Positions 33,742-45,798 of a stretch of 64,000 nucleotides of DNA are shown piece after piece. The position numbers were made by a program, and so were the translations under genes. Origin of the DNA: Salvator merianae. Its lineage: Eukaryota; Chordata; Lepidosauria; Squamata; Teiidae. Each line of letters begins with the position of its first letter. The stretch's first letter is position 1. The DNA is taken from contig QVOM02000073.1 of NCBI GenBank assembly GCA_003586115.2, forward strand, positions 41,470,289-41,534,288, read 5' to 3'. Under the pieces are notes generated by a model, which saw nothing but the letters and a program-made list of their open reading frames with translations, made no database searches and was not told the origin of the DNA.

Positions 33742-36615
33742 GTCAATTTTTTTCTCACAAAAGATAGTCTCACCAAAAAATAAATAAAAAATAAAAATGC
33801 CGCCAAGTCAAGCTTGACACCTGTTGCCTGAGCAAATCCTTGTAACTTTATTGGCAGCCAGACAGAAGTGGTTTGTCACATGTTTTGACTTGCTTGTCTA
33901 GCCAACCATACCTCCTATTACTAGAAAGTCCCCAATCCAAGTACTAGCCAGGACCAACCTTACATAGTTTTCTGAGACCTGGCAAGATTTGTGAGGCACA
34001 GCCTAAATTACAGACAGCAACATACTGTGATTATAAGCTGTTCCGTGACTGATGCAGGAAACCCACCATAGCACATGGTAAAACTCATCCTGATTTTTTG
34101 GACAAAAAAGTGGCTTTTTTAGAAAATTGCTTGCCTCCCTATGTGCCCCTAGGGGAAGGGAGCCTTACATGGCCAGGATGAATAAAGGAAGGAACAACCC
34201 ACACAGGCTGAGGCGACAGATATGTCTATGATGACTGCATTCTTGTCTCTTCCTTTCTCTGGTCTTTAGGCAGTGTGGAACCTAGGAGGTGCTTCCATGC
34301 AGAAGCCAGAGCTTGGATGCTCAGAGGAAAAGGAATAGGGCAGTCATTGCAGATGCTATTACTTGGGTTTGTCTGCCTGCCCCTCCCCTTGGTGGCTTGT
34401 CCTCCTAGTTACTTCTTTAAGCTATGTGATGCCTAAACTAGATGAGGCAGCTAAATTTTAATGGGCAATGTTTCTGTGGGCCCATGTGTTCAAAGGTGTT
34501 GCAGAGTTGCAAGGGGCCACTTGGGCTGCCAGGTTCAGTCACCTCTTCATGCAGAAATTCAAATCAAAGCCTCTCCCACAAGTAGCTGTAATAAAATAAT
34601 GGCTAACTGGGTGGACTAAGAATAATTGCCCTTGGACCCCAAATATTCGGCCTTACATCTCCTGCCATTGCAATCCCCTTCTGCCTTTTGAATGCAAGCC
34701 AGCTAGCTGTAGGTAAACATGTGACGATTCTGTATGGGCACAGAAATGTCTGGAGAATTTAGGTACCCAAGCAAACTGCACGATAGCCCTCAACAGTTCT
34801 CTGGAGGTAAAATAATCCGGCTACCTTTTAATCTTAATAAACATGCTGTTATGGGTGCTGCAGCTCCTTTCTCTTTCTCTACAAAAGTGCTTCCAGACAA
34901 AGGCTGTGATCAGACACAACAAAAAAAGCGTCTCTGAGGCAGCTCAAAGACGGCTTCGAGGTGGGATTCACTCACCAATCTGCCCCTCTCCTTTCTCATG
35001 AACGTTCTATTGCTAGAAATGGTGGATTAGAGAAGACTTGGGAACACCAATGCCACACACTCTCTCTATGAGGCATCTCCAAGTCAACCCTTTTGTTATG
35101 TCTGAACACAGCCAAAGTCACACTCAGTTCCAGTGGCTAGATTTTGGTCAGTGTCCTGGGATTTGTAGCCAGATAATAGTACTGCCAGCAGTAGCCTTCA
35201 TGGTCAGCACTGCAGCATTAATATTATGAACACATAGTGTTAGCCTCAGGGCAGGTGCCTCTACTCTCCACCCCCCATGGAATTGCCCTTGAATATACAT
35301 GTGCACATAATGCTTCAAGATCTTGACTTCCTCGTTAACTACACCCAGCATTAACAAATAGAATAGCGAACTATTCAGTACTGTCTGAGTCTTTCATTAG
35401 TGATGCATAAGAGTGATGTAATGACATGTTAATTGAAGGATGAAAACTCAGTCCAGTAGTCCAGCTCCAAAGTGGCCTTGTTGACAATGAAGGTTGCAGT
35501 GGTGGTAAAAATCAGTTTGACTGCTCCAAATGAGGAATGAAATTAGCAAATACAAAAATCGATATATTCCTGCCCCCAAAGATGGTGCCCATAGAAAGCT
35601 TCTCTTATCACAACCTTGCAACAAATGGAAGTGATTAAAATGGCAACAGAAATGTTACCAAAGCAGACACATTTCTGCGGGAAAAAGAGTATGTTCAAAT
35701 GTAAAACACACGTAGTGTAAAATGCCTGTTTCATGTTTCATAAATAGAGCAGTGGGACTGACTTTTTCTCCCTGTCAGCACATCCCCCCTTTTTTTCCTA
35801 AAGGGGAAGAAATAATCAAAGATAATGCTCAGCTGGTACAAGATTATAATGAAACATCACCACCAGCAGCCCACTATCCCTGAACACTGGAGTGTTTAAA
35901 GGAGAAAGCAAAATTTTGCATCTGACTGTTAAACATAATGAGCTCAGACTTTCCAGGGTCAATATGGCACTAGTGCTGCTTTAATAAAAGCATACTTAAC
36001 TAGGACAAGCTAACAAAAAGAGGCCCTTCTCATGAAATTGCGGCTTTATGTGAAAATAAGACATGGTCTTATTTTCTGCTTGCAAATGGCAAACCTTCAG
36101 CAGTAATTTTGATTTTAGGAAACTGTAGGATTGAGACTATGGTGCACACTCTCTGATCCTTAAAAAAAATCAAGCCACAGGACTCCTTTTCAAATTTCCT
36201 CAGTATCCTCCCTTTCCTGAAATCATTACAGAAGAATTTCCTTCACAACCTGAGCATCTGAAGAAGTAAGGCATTATCATTCTAAAAAGCCTCTGAAATC
36301 CAGAATTTGCTACCTCTGCTTATTATTGTCAGAATCACTACCCTGGGCCGAGAGGCAGAAACAAGGCAGAGTATAATTTCAGCATGTTCTCTAACTTTAT
36401 TGTGATAACAGAATACAAGATTATAGGCAAGCATATATAGCATCTCAATTCAGATTTATTTTCTGCATCCCCACTTTCCAGCGTAACACAGTTCAAGGTT
36501 CTTAAAACAACCTGTGTTCCCAGACCTTGTTATCTGCATACCAAGTTAACCACCAGCTAGAGGAAACATCAGGTCTGAGAAAAGCAAGCAGGTGTAGCTG
36601 TGATTGTGAAACAAA
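33742..36615. other. Intergenic, nothing identified
   Basis: No repeat family or gene recognised in about 2.9 kb. A 'gtcctgggatttgtag' fragment near 35150 may be a decayed short repeat. Longest ORFs are under 70 codons. Confidence 0.55.
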
Positions 36616-37089
36616 GGGCCTGTTCGCACTTCCCACGCTAGATTGGGCTAATTAGACCCATTCTAACAGACCCTATACAATGGGGCCTGAAAACGTATCG
36701 GAGGCTGGATAATGCCCCCCCCCCCCGTAGCACGATCAGGCCTTCCCGATCGGGCCCGCGACACCGTGATCGGGCCCGCCCAGCCTGATCGGGGTGGCCT
36801 GATCACCCCAATGAGGCCCGCGCGAACGGGTAGGCCCCATTGCCCATCATGCATTGTGTGATGGCGAGATCACGTGTGCATGATGGATGGGCCGCCACAG
36901 TTGTCGACAAGGTAGGTGCGAATGAATCCTCACCTAAAGCTCCCTTTGAGCTTCAGGTGAGGATTCGGACACCTTTTTACTTGTCTGGGGGTAGCAAGGA
37001 TCGGCAGTGGATGAGATCCACTGCTGGTCGCTACAGCTGTCCTTTGGTGCGAATCCTGATGCTCAGTAGTTACAAGTGCGAACAGGCCC
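36616..37089. mobile_element. MITE, family B, well-preserved termini
   Basis: Perfect 16-bp ends: GGGCCTGTTCGCACTT on the left and AAGTGCGAACAGGCCC on the right. The interior is GC- and CpG-rich (GATCGGGCCCGC repeated near 36750), with an inner inverted pair (GTGCGAATGAATCCTCACCT opposite AGGTGAGGATTCGGAC). 474 bp. Flanks AAA and ACT show no exact duplication. Confidence 0.75.
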
Positions 37090-37239
37090 ACTGATGTCAG
37101 TGCAGTGGACATGGTGCTGACAATTACTCAGTACAAAGGCAATGGAGACCAGAAGTTATGCTTTAAAAATAAGGGGGAAAGGGAGCTGATTGTCCCCTCA
37201 CAAACCCAGAAAATAGAAGTGACATTATATGAAATATGA

Positions 37240-37570
37240 GGCTGCATCCAGACTGGGTGTAAAACTCAGAAGAATCCTGGAGCTACATTGGGATTGCCAG
37301 ACATATCTGTGGCAATATCAACATAGTCTTGGCATATAGGGGCTATATCCCACAGTATCACTATAGTGGAAAAAAAAGACCTCTCAATCCATGTTTTCCT
37401 GCTATAGTGATATTGACTCACCTGTCTACATGCTGCTGCTAGAAGCCACTGTCTTAAAAATGGCCACTGCATATGTGCATGTGGTGGCAATCACACACTT
37501 CTGGATATTTTGCACTGTCGAAATACCCAGATGTGTGCATTACACCATTGCAGAGGCAAGTGCGAGACAC
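37240..37570. repeat. Fold-back repeat, family C second copy
   Basis: It starts GGCTGCATCCAGACTGGGTG and contains the hairpin CACACTTCTGGATATTT / AAATACCCAGATGTGTGC, homologous to the hairpin at 25591-25636. Confidence 0.5.
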
Positions 37571-37573
37571 AAT

Positions 37574-37649
37574 GGGCCTGTTTGCACTTAGCCAGTGGTA
37601 TGTTTCAGGACACACGCTAGAATGCAGGATCCGCACTTGCAAACAGCCC
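37574..37649. mobile_element. Very short MITE, family B (76 bp)
   Basis: Ends GGGCCTGTTTGCACTT and CACTTGCAAACAGCCC enclose only about 45 bp. Probably an internally deleted copy. Confidence 0.5.
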
Positions 37650-37764
37650 TAACTGACCCAAAATCTACCAAAGTCCACCTGATGCTTATCTGAATCCAAC
37701 CAGCTGTGATCAACTAATTTGTAGTCTCTAACCTGACCTGCACGATCAGATGAGGATCAGGGAA

Positions 37765-38125
37765 GGTGCGTTCGCACCATTTCTGGGTTAAAAATGGTGG
37801 CGGGGCATGGCCAGCGTGGCCGCACAGGCACAGTCTGTCAGTTTGCACCCTGGTTCGGACCTTGGGGTCTGGACCCTGGTGGCCTTTTCAGACCCAGGTT
37901 TGAACACAGACCCTCTAGGTTTGAACACAGACTCTCTAGATTCAAACACAGACCCTCTGGGTTCAAACACAGCTACTGAACTATTATGCTCCCATTCGCA
38001 CTGCGTCCGGCGCTGGTCGGCTTGCAGAGTGTTCCAGCACTGGCAGGCGCAAAGAGCTCTCTCCATATCTGAACCCTACCAGCCCGAACCGTGGTAGCTA
38101 TACTGTTGCAAGTGCGAAGAGGCCC
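37765..38125. mobile_element. MITE, family B, with internal minisatellite
   Basis: The right terminus GCAAGTGCGAAGAGGCCC is clear; the left one (GTGCGTTCGCACC near 37766) is degenerate. The minisatellite at 37890-37970 is inside. Confidence 0.5.
37890..37970 (+). repeat. Minisatellite, ~21-bp unit, four copies
   Basis: Units of the form AGACCCTCTAGGTTTGAACAC are repeated four times with a few changes, including a CAAACAC variant; the first unit is shorter. 21 is a multiple of 3, so the ORFs on both strands show peptide repeats; these are not proteins. Confidence 0.85.
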
Positions 38126-40534
38126 AATAAGTGCCCACTCTTGTCCCACACTTGTCCAGCTGTTTGGGCAACAACCAATTATTCTGGAGGAGCTTTACTC
38201 CAGAATATCACTAAATAGCAGGATTTTCAGATGACATCTGGAGGAGGCCTGAGTCTGGGAAGGCCTGCTTCAAATTGCTGTCTGCCTCCTTTCACTCTTC
38301 TGGAAAATATAAATAAGTGGGAATGGCAACCACAGATTTTATCCTCTCTCTGTACCCTGGCATGAGTGCTGTTGAAGAAGGCACTCAGCTCTACAGTTTC
38401 CTAAGATAATACTTCACAAAATGTGTCTCCTGAATGGATTCAGTCCTGAGTGAGGTCTTTCACCTGGTTTGACCCTGTACAAGTGTTTGTTCTCTGACAA
38501 GCAGGCTGAGGCCTTTTTGCTGTTACTGGTAACCTTTTTTCAGCTCCAGTTCTGTCTGAGGGCATTATTATGGGGAGTAATAAGATAACTTTCAAATAAT
38601 CTTCACAAAAGCACTACACAAAAGATTTTCTATATTCTTACTCCTGGCATGCTTTTCCATCACCTTGACCTCCTATATAAAAAGCACCTTAAATATCCTT
38701 TTTTGAAGTTTGGATGTTTTCTAGAAAGGATGGGAATGGTGGATAAATTCATGGAAGGCAAGGCTGTCCATAGCTACTAGGCTATATGACTTCCTCTGGT
38801 GTAGAAATGTCGTACCTCTAAAAGCCAACTGATAGAAGACTATCGGCTCCATATGCAACCACTAGGTCACTTTGAAAACAGGCCACTGGGATTAAATGAT
38901 TGGCCCAATCTTGCAGGACATTAATTATGTTCCTGCACAGAAGTGAACATATCAGCTTCTACATCTAAGGGCTCAGTCCACTCCAAAACTCTTCTTTGGA
39001 AGCCTCACAGGAATGAAGTGGTATTTCACGAATGCCCTTGGTGGTCTTTTCCTGGAATACATTCTGCAGACAAATATTCAAAACTAGCTTACCTTATTAG
39101 AAAGAAAAATCTAACAGCATGGTGTGTATAGTTACCTTTATCCAAGAGACTGGGTAAAGGTTTAAATATTAAATGTTAACATTAACACATGAGAATTGTA
39201 CATCACTTTGTTTATAGGTTACTATACAACCTGTCTGGTCAGAATAGATAAGTTAAAAATCTTGCTACTCAGAGGTTAACATTTTAATATTTCTGACAAG
39301 TCAGAGATTCACAGAAATGAGGTAACACAGCAGCAGCAAAGGACTGTGTTATTTATATATATATATATTCTGTCATGAAGTACTCAGCATGATTGAAAGA
39401 AAAGTTAAAATGCTTAGCAGCACAGAATAGTAAGTCCATAATTATTGCAGTGTCCCTTGTTAAGAAACCTCCAGGGAAATGAGAAGATTTTTCAAAATAT
39501 TGTTCCTTGAAAGCATGAGGAATGGTTCTGCCAAACTAGCATCCATTTGCTGTTGCCCAAGAATGATAAAAATTGAAGGCACTGCCACGAGTGGATGCAG
39601 CTTGCCATGGCTGGACAAAAACAATTTCCATACAAGATGCTGTCGTGAGCCCCCAAGTTGACCTGTTTTTGGGTCAGCTGCTATCAGATCCCCTGAGGCA
39701 GGTAACGACTGAGAAATGCTTTACAAAAGGGGTGCAATGTACAAATTACATTGACATAAACAAGTTGAACAGCAATTAGGCTAATCAGCTATTATCTGGC
39801 ATAGGTCTGTGGTAGTACAGATGAGACCCTGGAGGCAGGGATTTTTTCCTGTCACTTATTAACCAATTAATCACAATTATGCACTTTCCACCCTCTCTTG
39901 CTTCTGAAAGCATCTGGACAGCAGGGTAACCTAGAAGGTTATTTCTTTATCCCCATCTCATCAAGCAGATCTAAAGTGCATCTGTACGTCGTTCACTCTG
40001 TATCATTTTTCCTTCTGTGCAATATATTTTGATGGCAGATTTATTTATTTATTTGTTTGTTTGTTTATTTATCATTTGCATTTTTATACCACTGTTCACC
40101 CTGAGTTCCCCAAAGGGTTTACGTAACTAACAAACCACTATATTGGACATAAAAACGCATTCACTCCACATTAAGTTGGGCTGCCATCTGGAGCTGGTGG
40201 GGAAATCTTCCCAGCTTGCTCTTTGTCCTCCATTCCCCTCAGGTAAGGTAGCTCTTCTGGTGACAGCTGCGGGAGGGAAGGGCTGATGGAGGCTGATGGA
40301 GCTGGGAACTGGTGGAGGATCTTCCCAGCTTGGTAGCCTCTGCATCCCTACATGTAATTATTCAGTATATCTCTAGCCTGCATTAACACTGGCTCCCTCT
40401 CTGCATTTGATTGTCTTTTGTTGTTAGTCACCAGTGTTTTCTCCAGTTCTGCTCTTTTTAGAGACCTTTGAGTAGTCTTCTTGCCTTCACCTGGTTCAGT
40501 CTCATAGATCTATACTGCCACTTGTGCTTTTGGA
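38126..40534. other. Intergenic, little identified
   Basis: No gene. An AT dinucleotide run lies near 39352-39369 and a LINE-like tail at 40041-40135. The rest is unremarkable. Confidence 0.55.
40041..40135 (-). repeat. TTTA/TTTG run plus antisense LINE-like 3' tail
   Basis: (TTTA)n(TTTG)n(TTTA)n runs into TTTTTATACCACTGTTCACC and CCCCAAAGGGTTTACG, the antisense tail pattern of the family described at 15895. Confidence 0.5.
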
Positions 40535-40786
40535 ACTGAGTGTCCTTGTGGGCAATGAAGTGGCAACTACGCTTCAATGTCAATAGGTGTAAAATGATGC
40601 AAATTGGGGCAAAAAAACCCTTAGTTGTACCTATAAATTGATGAGGTCTGAGCTGTCTGTGATGGACCAGGAAAAGGTCGTTGGAATTCTGATGGACAGG
40701 TCAATGAAGGCATGAACCCAGTTCACAGCAGCAGTGAAAAAAGCAAATTCAATGTTAGGAATAATTAAGAAGGGAATGGAAAATAA

Positions 40787-41287
40787 GAGCCTTTCTGCAC
40801 TTACCTGTCAAGCGGTTCAGTGCCAGGTCTGGACCCCTTCTGGGCCTCTCTCATCCCCACTCTGGGGTAGGTTAGAGAGGCCACTCCCTGTGTTAGACTG
40901 CTCTGTCCAGGTTTGAAGGAGACTGGCCAGGTCTATGTGGCCAAAATGGCTGCCTAGACCAAGATACTGGTAGACCTTTTTAAAATGGTCTACCAGCAAT
41001 CTAGGGGCCATTAGAATGCAACAGGGAGGCATGCGGAAGGGTGCCTGCCTGGTTTAACAGAGAGACCCATTTCGAAGGCACATTAAATTGTATTGTTGAT
41101 ATGGGTCCTCCTGGGACTCCGAGCCCATGCCAAAGCCCTTGGAGAAGATGCCAAAGCTTGGGCAGGCTTCAGAGTGACCCAGGGCCTGTCCAGCCCTGTT
41201 CCAGGACAGCTGCACCACTCCAGCTGGGAACTGTTCCAGTAGGAGCACTTACAGATGGAGTGGTTCAGCACAGGTGCAGAAACATCC
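40787..41287. mobile_element. Long MITE, family A, inserted in CR1, TAA duplication
   Basis: The left end reads GAGCCTTTCTGCACTT and the right end GTGCAGAAACATCC. Flanks are TAA at 40784-40786 and 41288-41290. Removing the 501 bp plus one TAA restores nearly continuous CR1 ORF2 sequence, which fixes the boundaries independently of the termini. The interior has further inverted pieces (GGTAGACC / GGTCTACC). Confidence 0.85.
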
Positions 41288-41702
41288 TAAGTCTACAAGC
41301 TTCGTTATGTCTCTATAAATCTATGAGGCCACGTTTGGAATATTGTGTGTGATTCCAGTAACTACACCTCAGTTTGGATATTGTAAAACTAGAAAAAATG
41401 CAGAAAAAAAGGAACCAGAATGATCAAAGTGCTGGAACACCTCCCTTACAAGATCAGACTGCAATGTCTAGGCCTCTTCAGCCTTGAAAGACGGCATTGA
41501 AAAGGAGATATGATTGAAATATATAAAATCATGCATGGTATGGATAAGGTGGATTAGAGAAAATTTATTTTCTCTATTGTACAACAGTAGAATCTGGGGA
41601 AACTCGATGAAGCTGATGGGCAGGAAAGTTAGGGCTAATGAGGGGAAGCATTTTTTAACCCAGTATGTCATTGGTCTGTAAAATTTAGTATCAGAGGGAG
41701 TG

Positions 41703-41818
41703 GGATATATTTTAAATATGCTTTAATGTTTTGGTGTTTTTATCATATGTTGCAGCCCAACCTGGGACCTTGAGGTGAAGGATAAGATACAAATGTTATA
41801 AATAGATAAATAAATGGT
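41703..41818 (+). repeat. LINE-like 3' tail with AAATAAATA end
   Basis: 'ttttaaatatgctttaatgt' then GGGACCTTGAGGTGAAGG and a GATAAATAAAT tail. It interrupts the CR1 3' region and is in the same orientation. Confidence 0.45.
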
Positions 41819-42059
41819 CTGGGTGGCTATTAGGATAGATGCCTAAGTATTGCCACTGGGTTGGAGAGGCAGGCAGGATGCCTGTAAAGGCTTTTGCAGG
41901 GAATTGAGAGCAGTTGCGGTTTTCTCCTTTGACTTCTGCTTGAGAACAGCCCAGAAGCAAATGGTGGGTCACTGTGCAAGACAGGGTGCCAGACTAGATG
42001 GGTTGTGGCCTGATCCAAGCAGGGCTTTTTTTATGTTCTCTTGTGTACTTAAGAGCACC

Positions 42060-43740
42060 AGAGATGGTTTTATCCTCTCAACCCCAGCCCAAAGCAGTCA
42101 CTATTCTTTTATATAACCGGGGGAGAATGTGGTAGAGGCAAACTGACTGAACTGTGGCTCCAAACAGAGATGATCTTCTCCTCCGAATCTCATCCCAATG
42201 CAGCAACAGATCTTATTCCTGCCTGGATGAGCTCATAATAGAGGCAAACAGGCTCAGCTGCAGCTCAAAGCAGAGGTGTTCTTCTCCTCTCAACCACATG
42301 ATTTCAGTCAGACCTGCTGTCAGATCAGGGAGTATTAGACTGCCGCCTCACAGAGTCCATGTCACTTGCAGACACACTGAATCATCAACAAGATCTTTTT
42401 GGCCAGAGTTCATGCAGTGCCAGAGCTCAGACAGCAATTGTGTGAGGTCAAGTAAGGAAATCACCTGTTTTCTTGTCTCTTTATTTCTCTAATAGAGTTT
42501 CTGTTAACTTAGGGTGCATCCAGATGAAGGTAAAGCGGTCATGCAATGTAAGCAAGAAACTGACAATTTATCAGATTTTTTAATGACATGGGAAAATTTG
42601 CATTAAAGTGAGAAAACTATGCTCTGACCGTGTGTTGAGGATGTTGTATGGACTGTAATGAACAAGCATGAGCTGGTAATTACATTAAAACATGCTGAAG
42701 ATGGTGTTATGTAGAAAAAGACATTAAGCCCAAATAATACCTTCAAATTTGGTGAAGGTCATCGATGCATTTTCCTCCTACTCATCATTCATTTTATCCA
42801 GGTCCCAATACATGGGGCCTGATGCTGGGTGGCATCCTGGTGCCAGTTCCCAGCACAACAAGTGTGCGTGTGCATGTGTGTACTTGTGACTGTGCCACCA
42901 AACCAGGCTCAAAACTGGCAATCCATTGTTTGTGGTTTTGGGCGGGAATGCTCATTGAAGAGCTCTCATACTGAGCTTAGCCTGAGTGCTCCAGATGCCT
43001 CTATGGCAGATGAAATCTGACACAGAATTTGGTGGCCCAAGTCACTATGTGGTCATGACATGTTGTCTAATTATATGTATAGTATTGTGCATTTGCTCCT
43101 ACTGCAAGGTTGGATAGTCAGAAACTTGCAACAGGGCAATACAATCTCTGTTTGCTGCTGATTTACTTGGTCGATAGGGTCTCTGTGGTTCCCTCAGCTA
43201 CTGGTTTCCACAGGAGACAACTGGCTGCATAACACAGTTTTGCATTATATGACTGTTATAGGAACAAGCCACAGCTTTACACAAAGGATTTTTGTTTCTA
43301 TTTAATTCTTTTTTCATCACTGAAGCCCCACTTGTGTATTATGAATGTATTTAAATGTAAAAGGAATGAATGAATGAACAAACAACAAACAAATGCACTT
43401 TGGATAGATAAAGTGGCGTTTTCTTTTGTTTCCTTCAACTTTGCCACTTTTTAAATCTATTCAAAGTACAATCCTTTGCTTGCTTGCTCGCATGCCTGCT
43501 TGATACTTTTTCATTCATGCATTTATTGGGCAAGATGGATGGTGGGAATCAGAGTCCCTAACTGAATGTTGTGGGAAGAGTTCAAAGTCAAGCAAGCATT
43601 TGTCCATACCGTCAACAGGAGTTCATTGCACCCAATGGCACCTAACAATTTGTAGCAGCCAGGGGCATACCTGGAAGTTCCCAGACATGCAGCATGTGGA
43701 GTTGTTGGATTAACAGTAAACTGTGAATGGATTAAAGAAC
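42060..43740. other. Intergenic, nothing identified
   Basis: No gene or named repeat seen. A 'gtgcatccagatgaagg' near 42512 resembles the family-C terminus. A GAATGAATGAAC and a TTGCTTGCTTGC run are short simple repeats. Confidence 0.5.
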
Positions 43741-43741
43741 A

Positions 43742-43822
43742 GAGATAGCAAATTAACCAGCTACATCTCCCATCAGCCCCAGCATCATAGCCAATGGCAG
43801 GGAATAATGAGCTCTGTAACTC
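43742..43822. repeat. Short 'ctacatctcccatcagcccc' interspersed repeat
   Basis: The core ACATCTCCCATCAGCCCCAG followed by CATAGCCAATGGCAGGGA is a common reptile repeat pattern, related to 25985-26075. Confidence 0.5.
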
Positions 43823-44036
43823 ATTATGTCCGTCTGGCCACACATTTGCCAAACAACTGGATTAAAGGATTTTCAGTTTATATTCTCTTTCTCTATTACA
43901 ACTGCAGAAAAAAATAATAAATATAAATATTGTATAATTGCAGCACCTCTCCCACTAACAGATAAGGATATCCCCCAGGAAGTTGTAGTATGGGTTAGAA
44001 TAGAAATAAAATAATAATATCTAAGTAAAAAGAGAG

Positions 44037-44255
44037 AGAAAGGAAAGGAAAGGAAAGGAAAGGAAAGGAAAGGAAAGGAAAGGAAAGGAAAGGAAAGGAA
44101 AGGAAAGGAAAGGAAAGGAAAGGAAAGGAAAGGAAAGGAAGAAAGAAGGAAGGAAAGGAAGGAAGGAAGGAAGGAAGGAAGGAAGGAAGGAAGGAAGAAA
44201 GAAAGAAAGAAAGAAAGAGAGGGAGGGAGGGAGGGAGGGAGGGAGGGAGGGAGGA
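44037..44255 (+). repeat. Compound purine microsatellite: (GGAAA)n, (GGAA)n, (GAAA)n, (GGGA)n
   Basis: About 20 GGAAA pentamers (to about 44140) are followed by about 12-14 GGAA units, a short GAAA run and about 8 GGGA units. This is a nearly pure purine strand of about 220 bp. The minus-strand Ser/Phe/Leu/Pro-rich ORFs are artefacts of it. Confidence 0.98.
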
Positions 44256-44669
44256 AAGAGAATCATTAATAGGCATGTTTAGTGATATTCTTTGTGACAA
44301 ATCCAGTTTGGATGTAGCATTATGAATCCAAGGTTCATTAAAGGTTCTGGCATGAATGCTTTTGTAGCTTTATAAGGGGGATCTGTGAATCAAAGCAGGA
44401 AAGCTTTTAATGAAGCAATGTCATGAAGGGCAGGTGGAGCCTTTTTGAAGCTGCCCATAATTCATTCCCATCCTTAGGCTACTACAGACTGACTGTCTGA
44501 AATGATTTGTGATTTTCAGTAGGATTTATATCTAATGGACCTGTAATTTTGAGAAATTTTATGAATTTAACCAAAGCAGCTCCTGGGTTTTTTTTCTGCT
44601 TGCTGTTCAGACCTGCTCTGAGACCACCCACCTTTTGGTTCAGATTCTTTTATGAGCAGCAGGTCATGA

Positions 44670-44868
44670 GAGAGAAGTAATGGAGCACATAAGGGGGATT
44701 ATGGACAAATACTTTAAAGCAAAGCAGATGTTTTGCATGTGGAAGACCTCAAATTCAGTCTTGGCTTTCACCAGAAGGAGAAACAGCCCAGGATGAGATC
44801 CTGGAGAAAGGCTGCTAATAGGATTATGAAACATAATTGAGCTAGACTGACCAGTGGTCTCACATTAT
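44670..44868 (+). mobile_element. tRNA-like SINE, decayed
   Basis: GCAGATGTTTTGCATGTGGA, a degraded B-box-like region (AAATTCAGTCTTGG), then GATCCTGGAGAAAGGCTGC and GAGCTAGACTGACCAGTGGT follow the order of a widespread reptile SINE (leader, B box, 'ctggagagctgctgcc', 'gagctagatggaccaatggt'). Confidence 0.6.
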
Positions 44869-45127
44869 AATTCTGATGTCTTGTAAGCCCTTTTCATGTC
44901 CAAATGCCTATAAGAAAAACCTAGGATGACTTAACCTATGGATGATAGATCATTCAACAGGCACAGGCCACACATTACCTGGATATTCCTAACATAGATG
45001 CAGGAATCAAACAATAAGGAAAGTATTTTTTTCTTCATTGGCTGCAAATTTCCCAGAAGTATGTGAATGCAAATGAGAAGATATATCAGGGACAGAGAAC
45101 TGTAGTACTCTACACACATCCTTATCC

Positions 45128-45190
45128 TTAGTTGTTGGCCAGGCATGTTGGGGCTGAAGGGAAATGGAGTTTAACCACATCAGGAAGAAC
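45128..45190. repeat. Short interspersed repeat fragment
   Basis: GTTGTTGGCCAGGCATGTTG with GGGGCTGAAGGGAAATGGAG is an opposite-strand version of the 43742-43822 pattern. Confidence 0.35.
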
Positions 45191-45426
45191 ACATCCTTGA
45201 GTTAAATGGACCTTTGGATATCAACCAGGATATTCTTTTAAGGGTTTGAACGAGCACCTAAGCATAAGAAAGGGAAGAGTTTGGCTGAAATGCCTTGAGA
45301 TTCCATGACAGAGAGGGCATTTATATCCCCCTCCTCAAAAGGAGTGTGTGAGTATGTAGGAGAGAGAGAGAGGGAGAAAGTGTGCAAGCAAAAAAAATAT
45401 ATATTATTTTCAAATCCTACTTTAGG

Positions 45427-45609
45427 ATGTCTCACCCGAATAGAGTGATAATGGGCCATACTTCGCTTATCAATCTGCTCTCCAGGGTGCCATTAATGGA
45501 AAACACAAGCGCACCCCCAAACAATACAAGTCCTGTTGCAAACTTGATCCAAAGGATAGAAGAAGAAATAACAACAGGACCTGTAAAATCTCCCAACCTC
45601 AATATGTGA
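45427..45609 (+). other. Unrecognised 60-codon ORF, coding-like composition
   Basis: It reads from ATG 45427 to TGA 45607-45609. The peptide (starts MSHPNRVIMGHTSLINLLSR, ends TTGPVKSPNLNM) looks more protein-like than the window's random ORFs: no low complexity and mixed polar/hydrophobic order. It is preceded by a pyrimidine-poor acceptor-like tactttag. I do not recognise a family. It could be a decayed exon, a retrogene piece, a conserved non-coding element or chance. Confidence 0.2.
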
Positions 45610-45798
45610 TAGTTTGGATCTTTCTGCTATTTTCATTTTATATACTACATTATTTTAATTTTTTGACATATATATGTATTTATTCTGAGAGTTTTTTGTC
45701 TTTTTCTAGATTGCACCTTGACTTAGTGTGCAGTGGTATATTACCTCCCACATTTGGCTGCTTCCTATACATCGTGGACAATATAAATCACGCTATAA

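Larger units (their letters stand above)
40535..42050 (+). mobile_element. CR1/L3-type LINE ORF2 3' region, interrupted
   Basis: Read in several frames the sequence gives CR1 ORF2 landmarks: NSMLGIIKKGMENK before 40787, then SMRPRLEYCV near 41325-41350, then CLGLFSLERR near 41470, and a 3' tail with AGACTAGATGGGTTGTGGCC and a TTATGTTCT end near 42040. It has many stops and shifts and is therefore old. Two later insertions break it: a MITE at 40787-41287 and a short retroposon tail at 41703-41818. Confidence 0.8.

Noticed and set aside
36710..36830. Possible CpG island promoter (CGATCGGGCCCGC repeats)
   Set aside because: The GC-rich segment is the interior of a family-B MITE with perfect 16-bp termini, so CpG content is explained by the element.
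37807..38097. Protein with LNTDxLxxNTD repeats
   Set aside because: Produced by the 21-bp minisatellite inside a MITE; the opposite strand gives an equally repetitive peptide.
43995..44300. Minus-strand Ser/Phe/Leu/Pro-rich ORFs of 81-101 codons
   Set aside because: They are direct translations of the GGAAA/GGAA/GGGA microsatellite.
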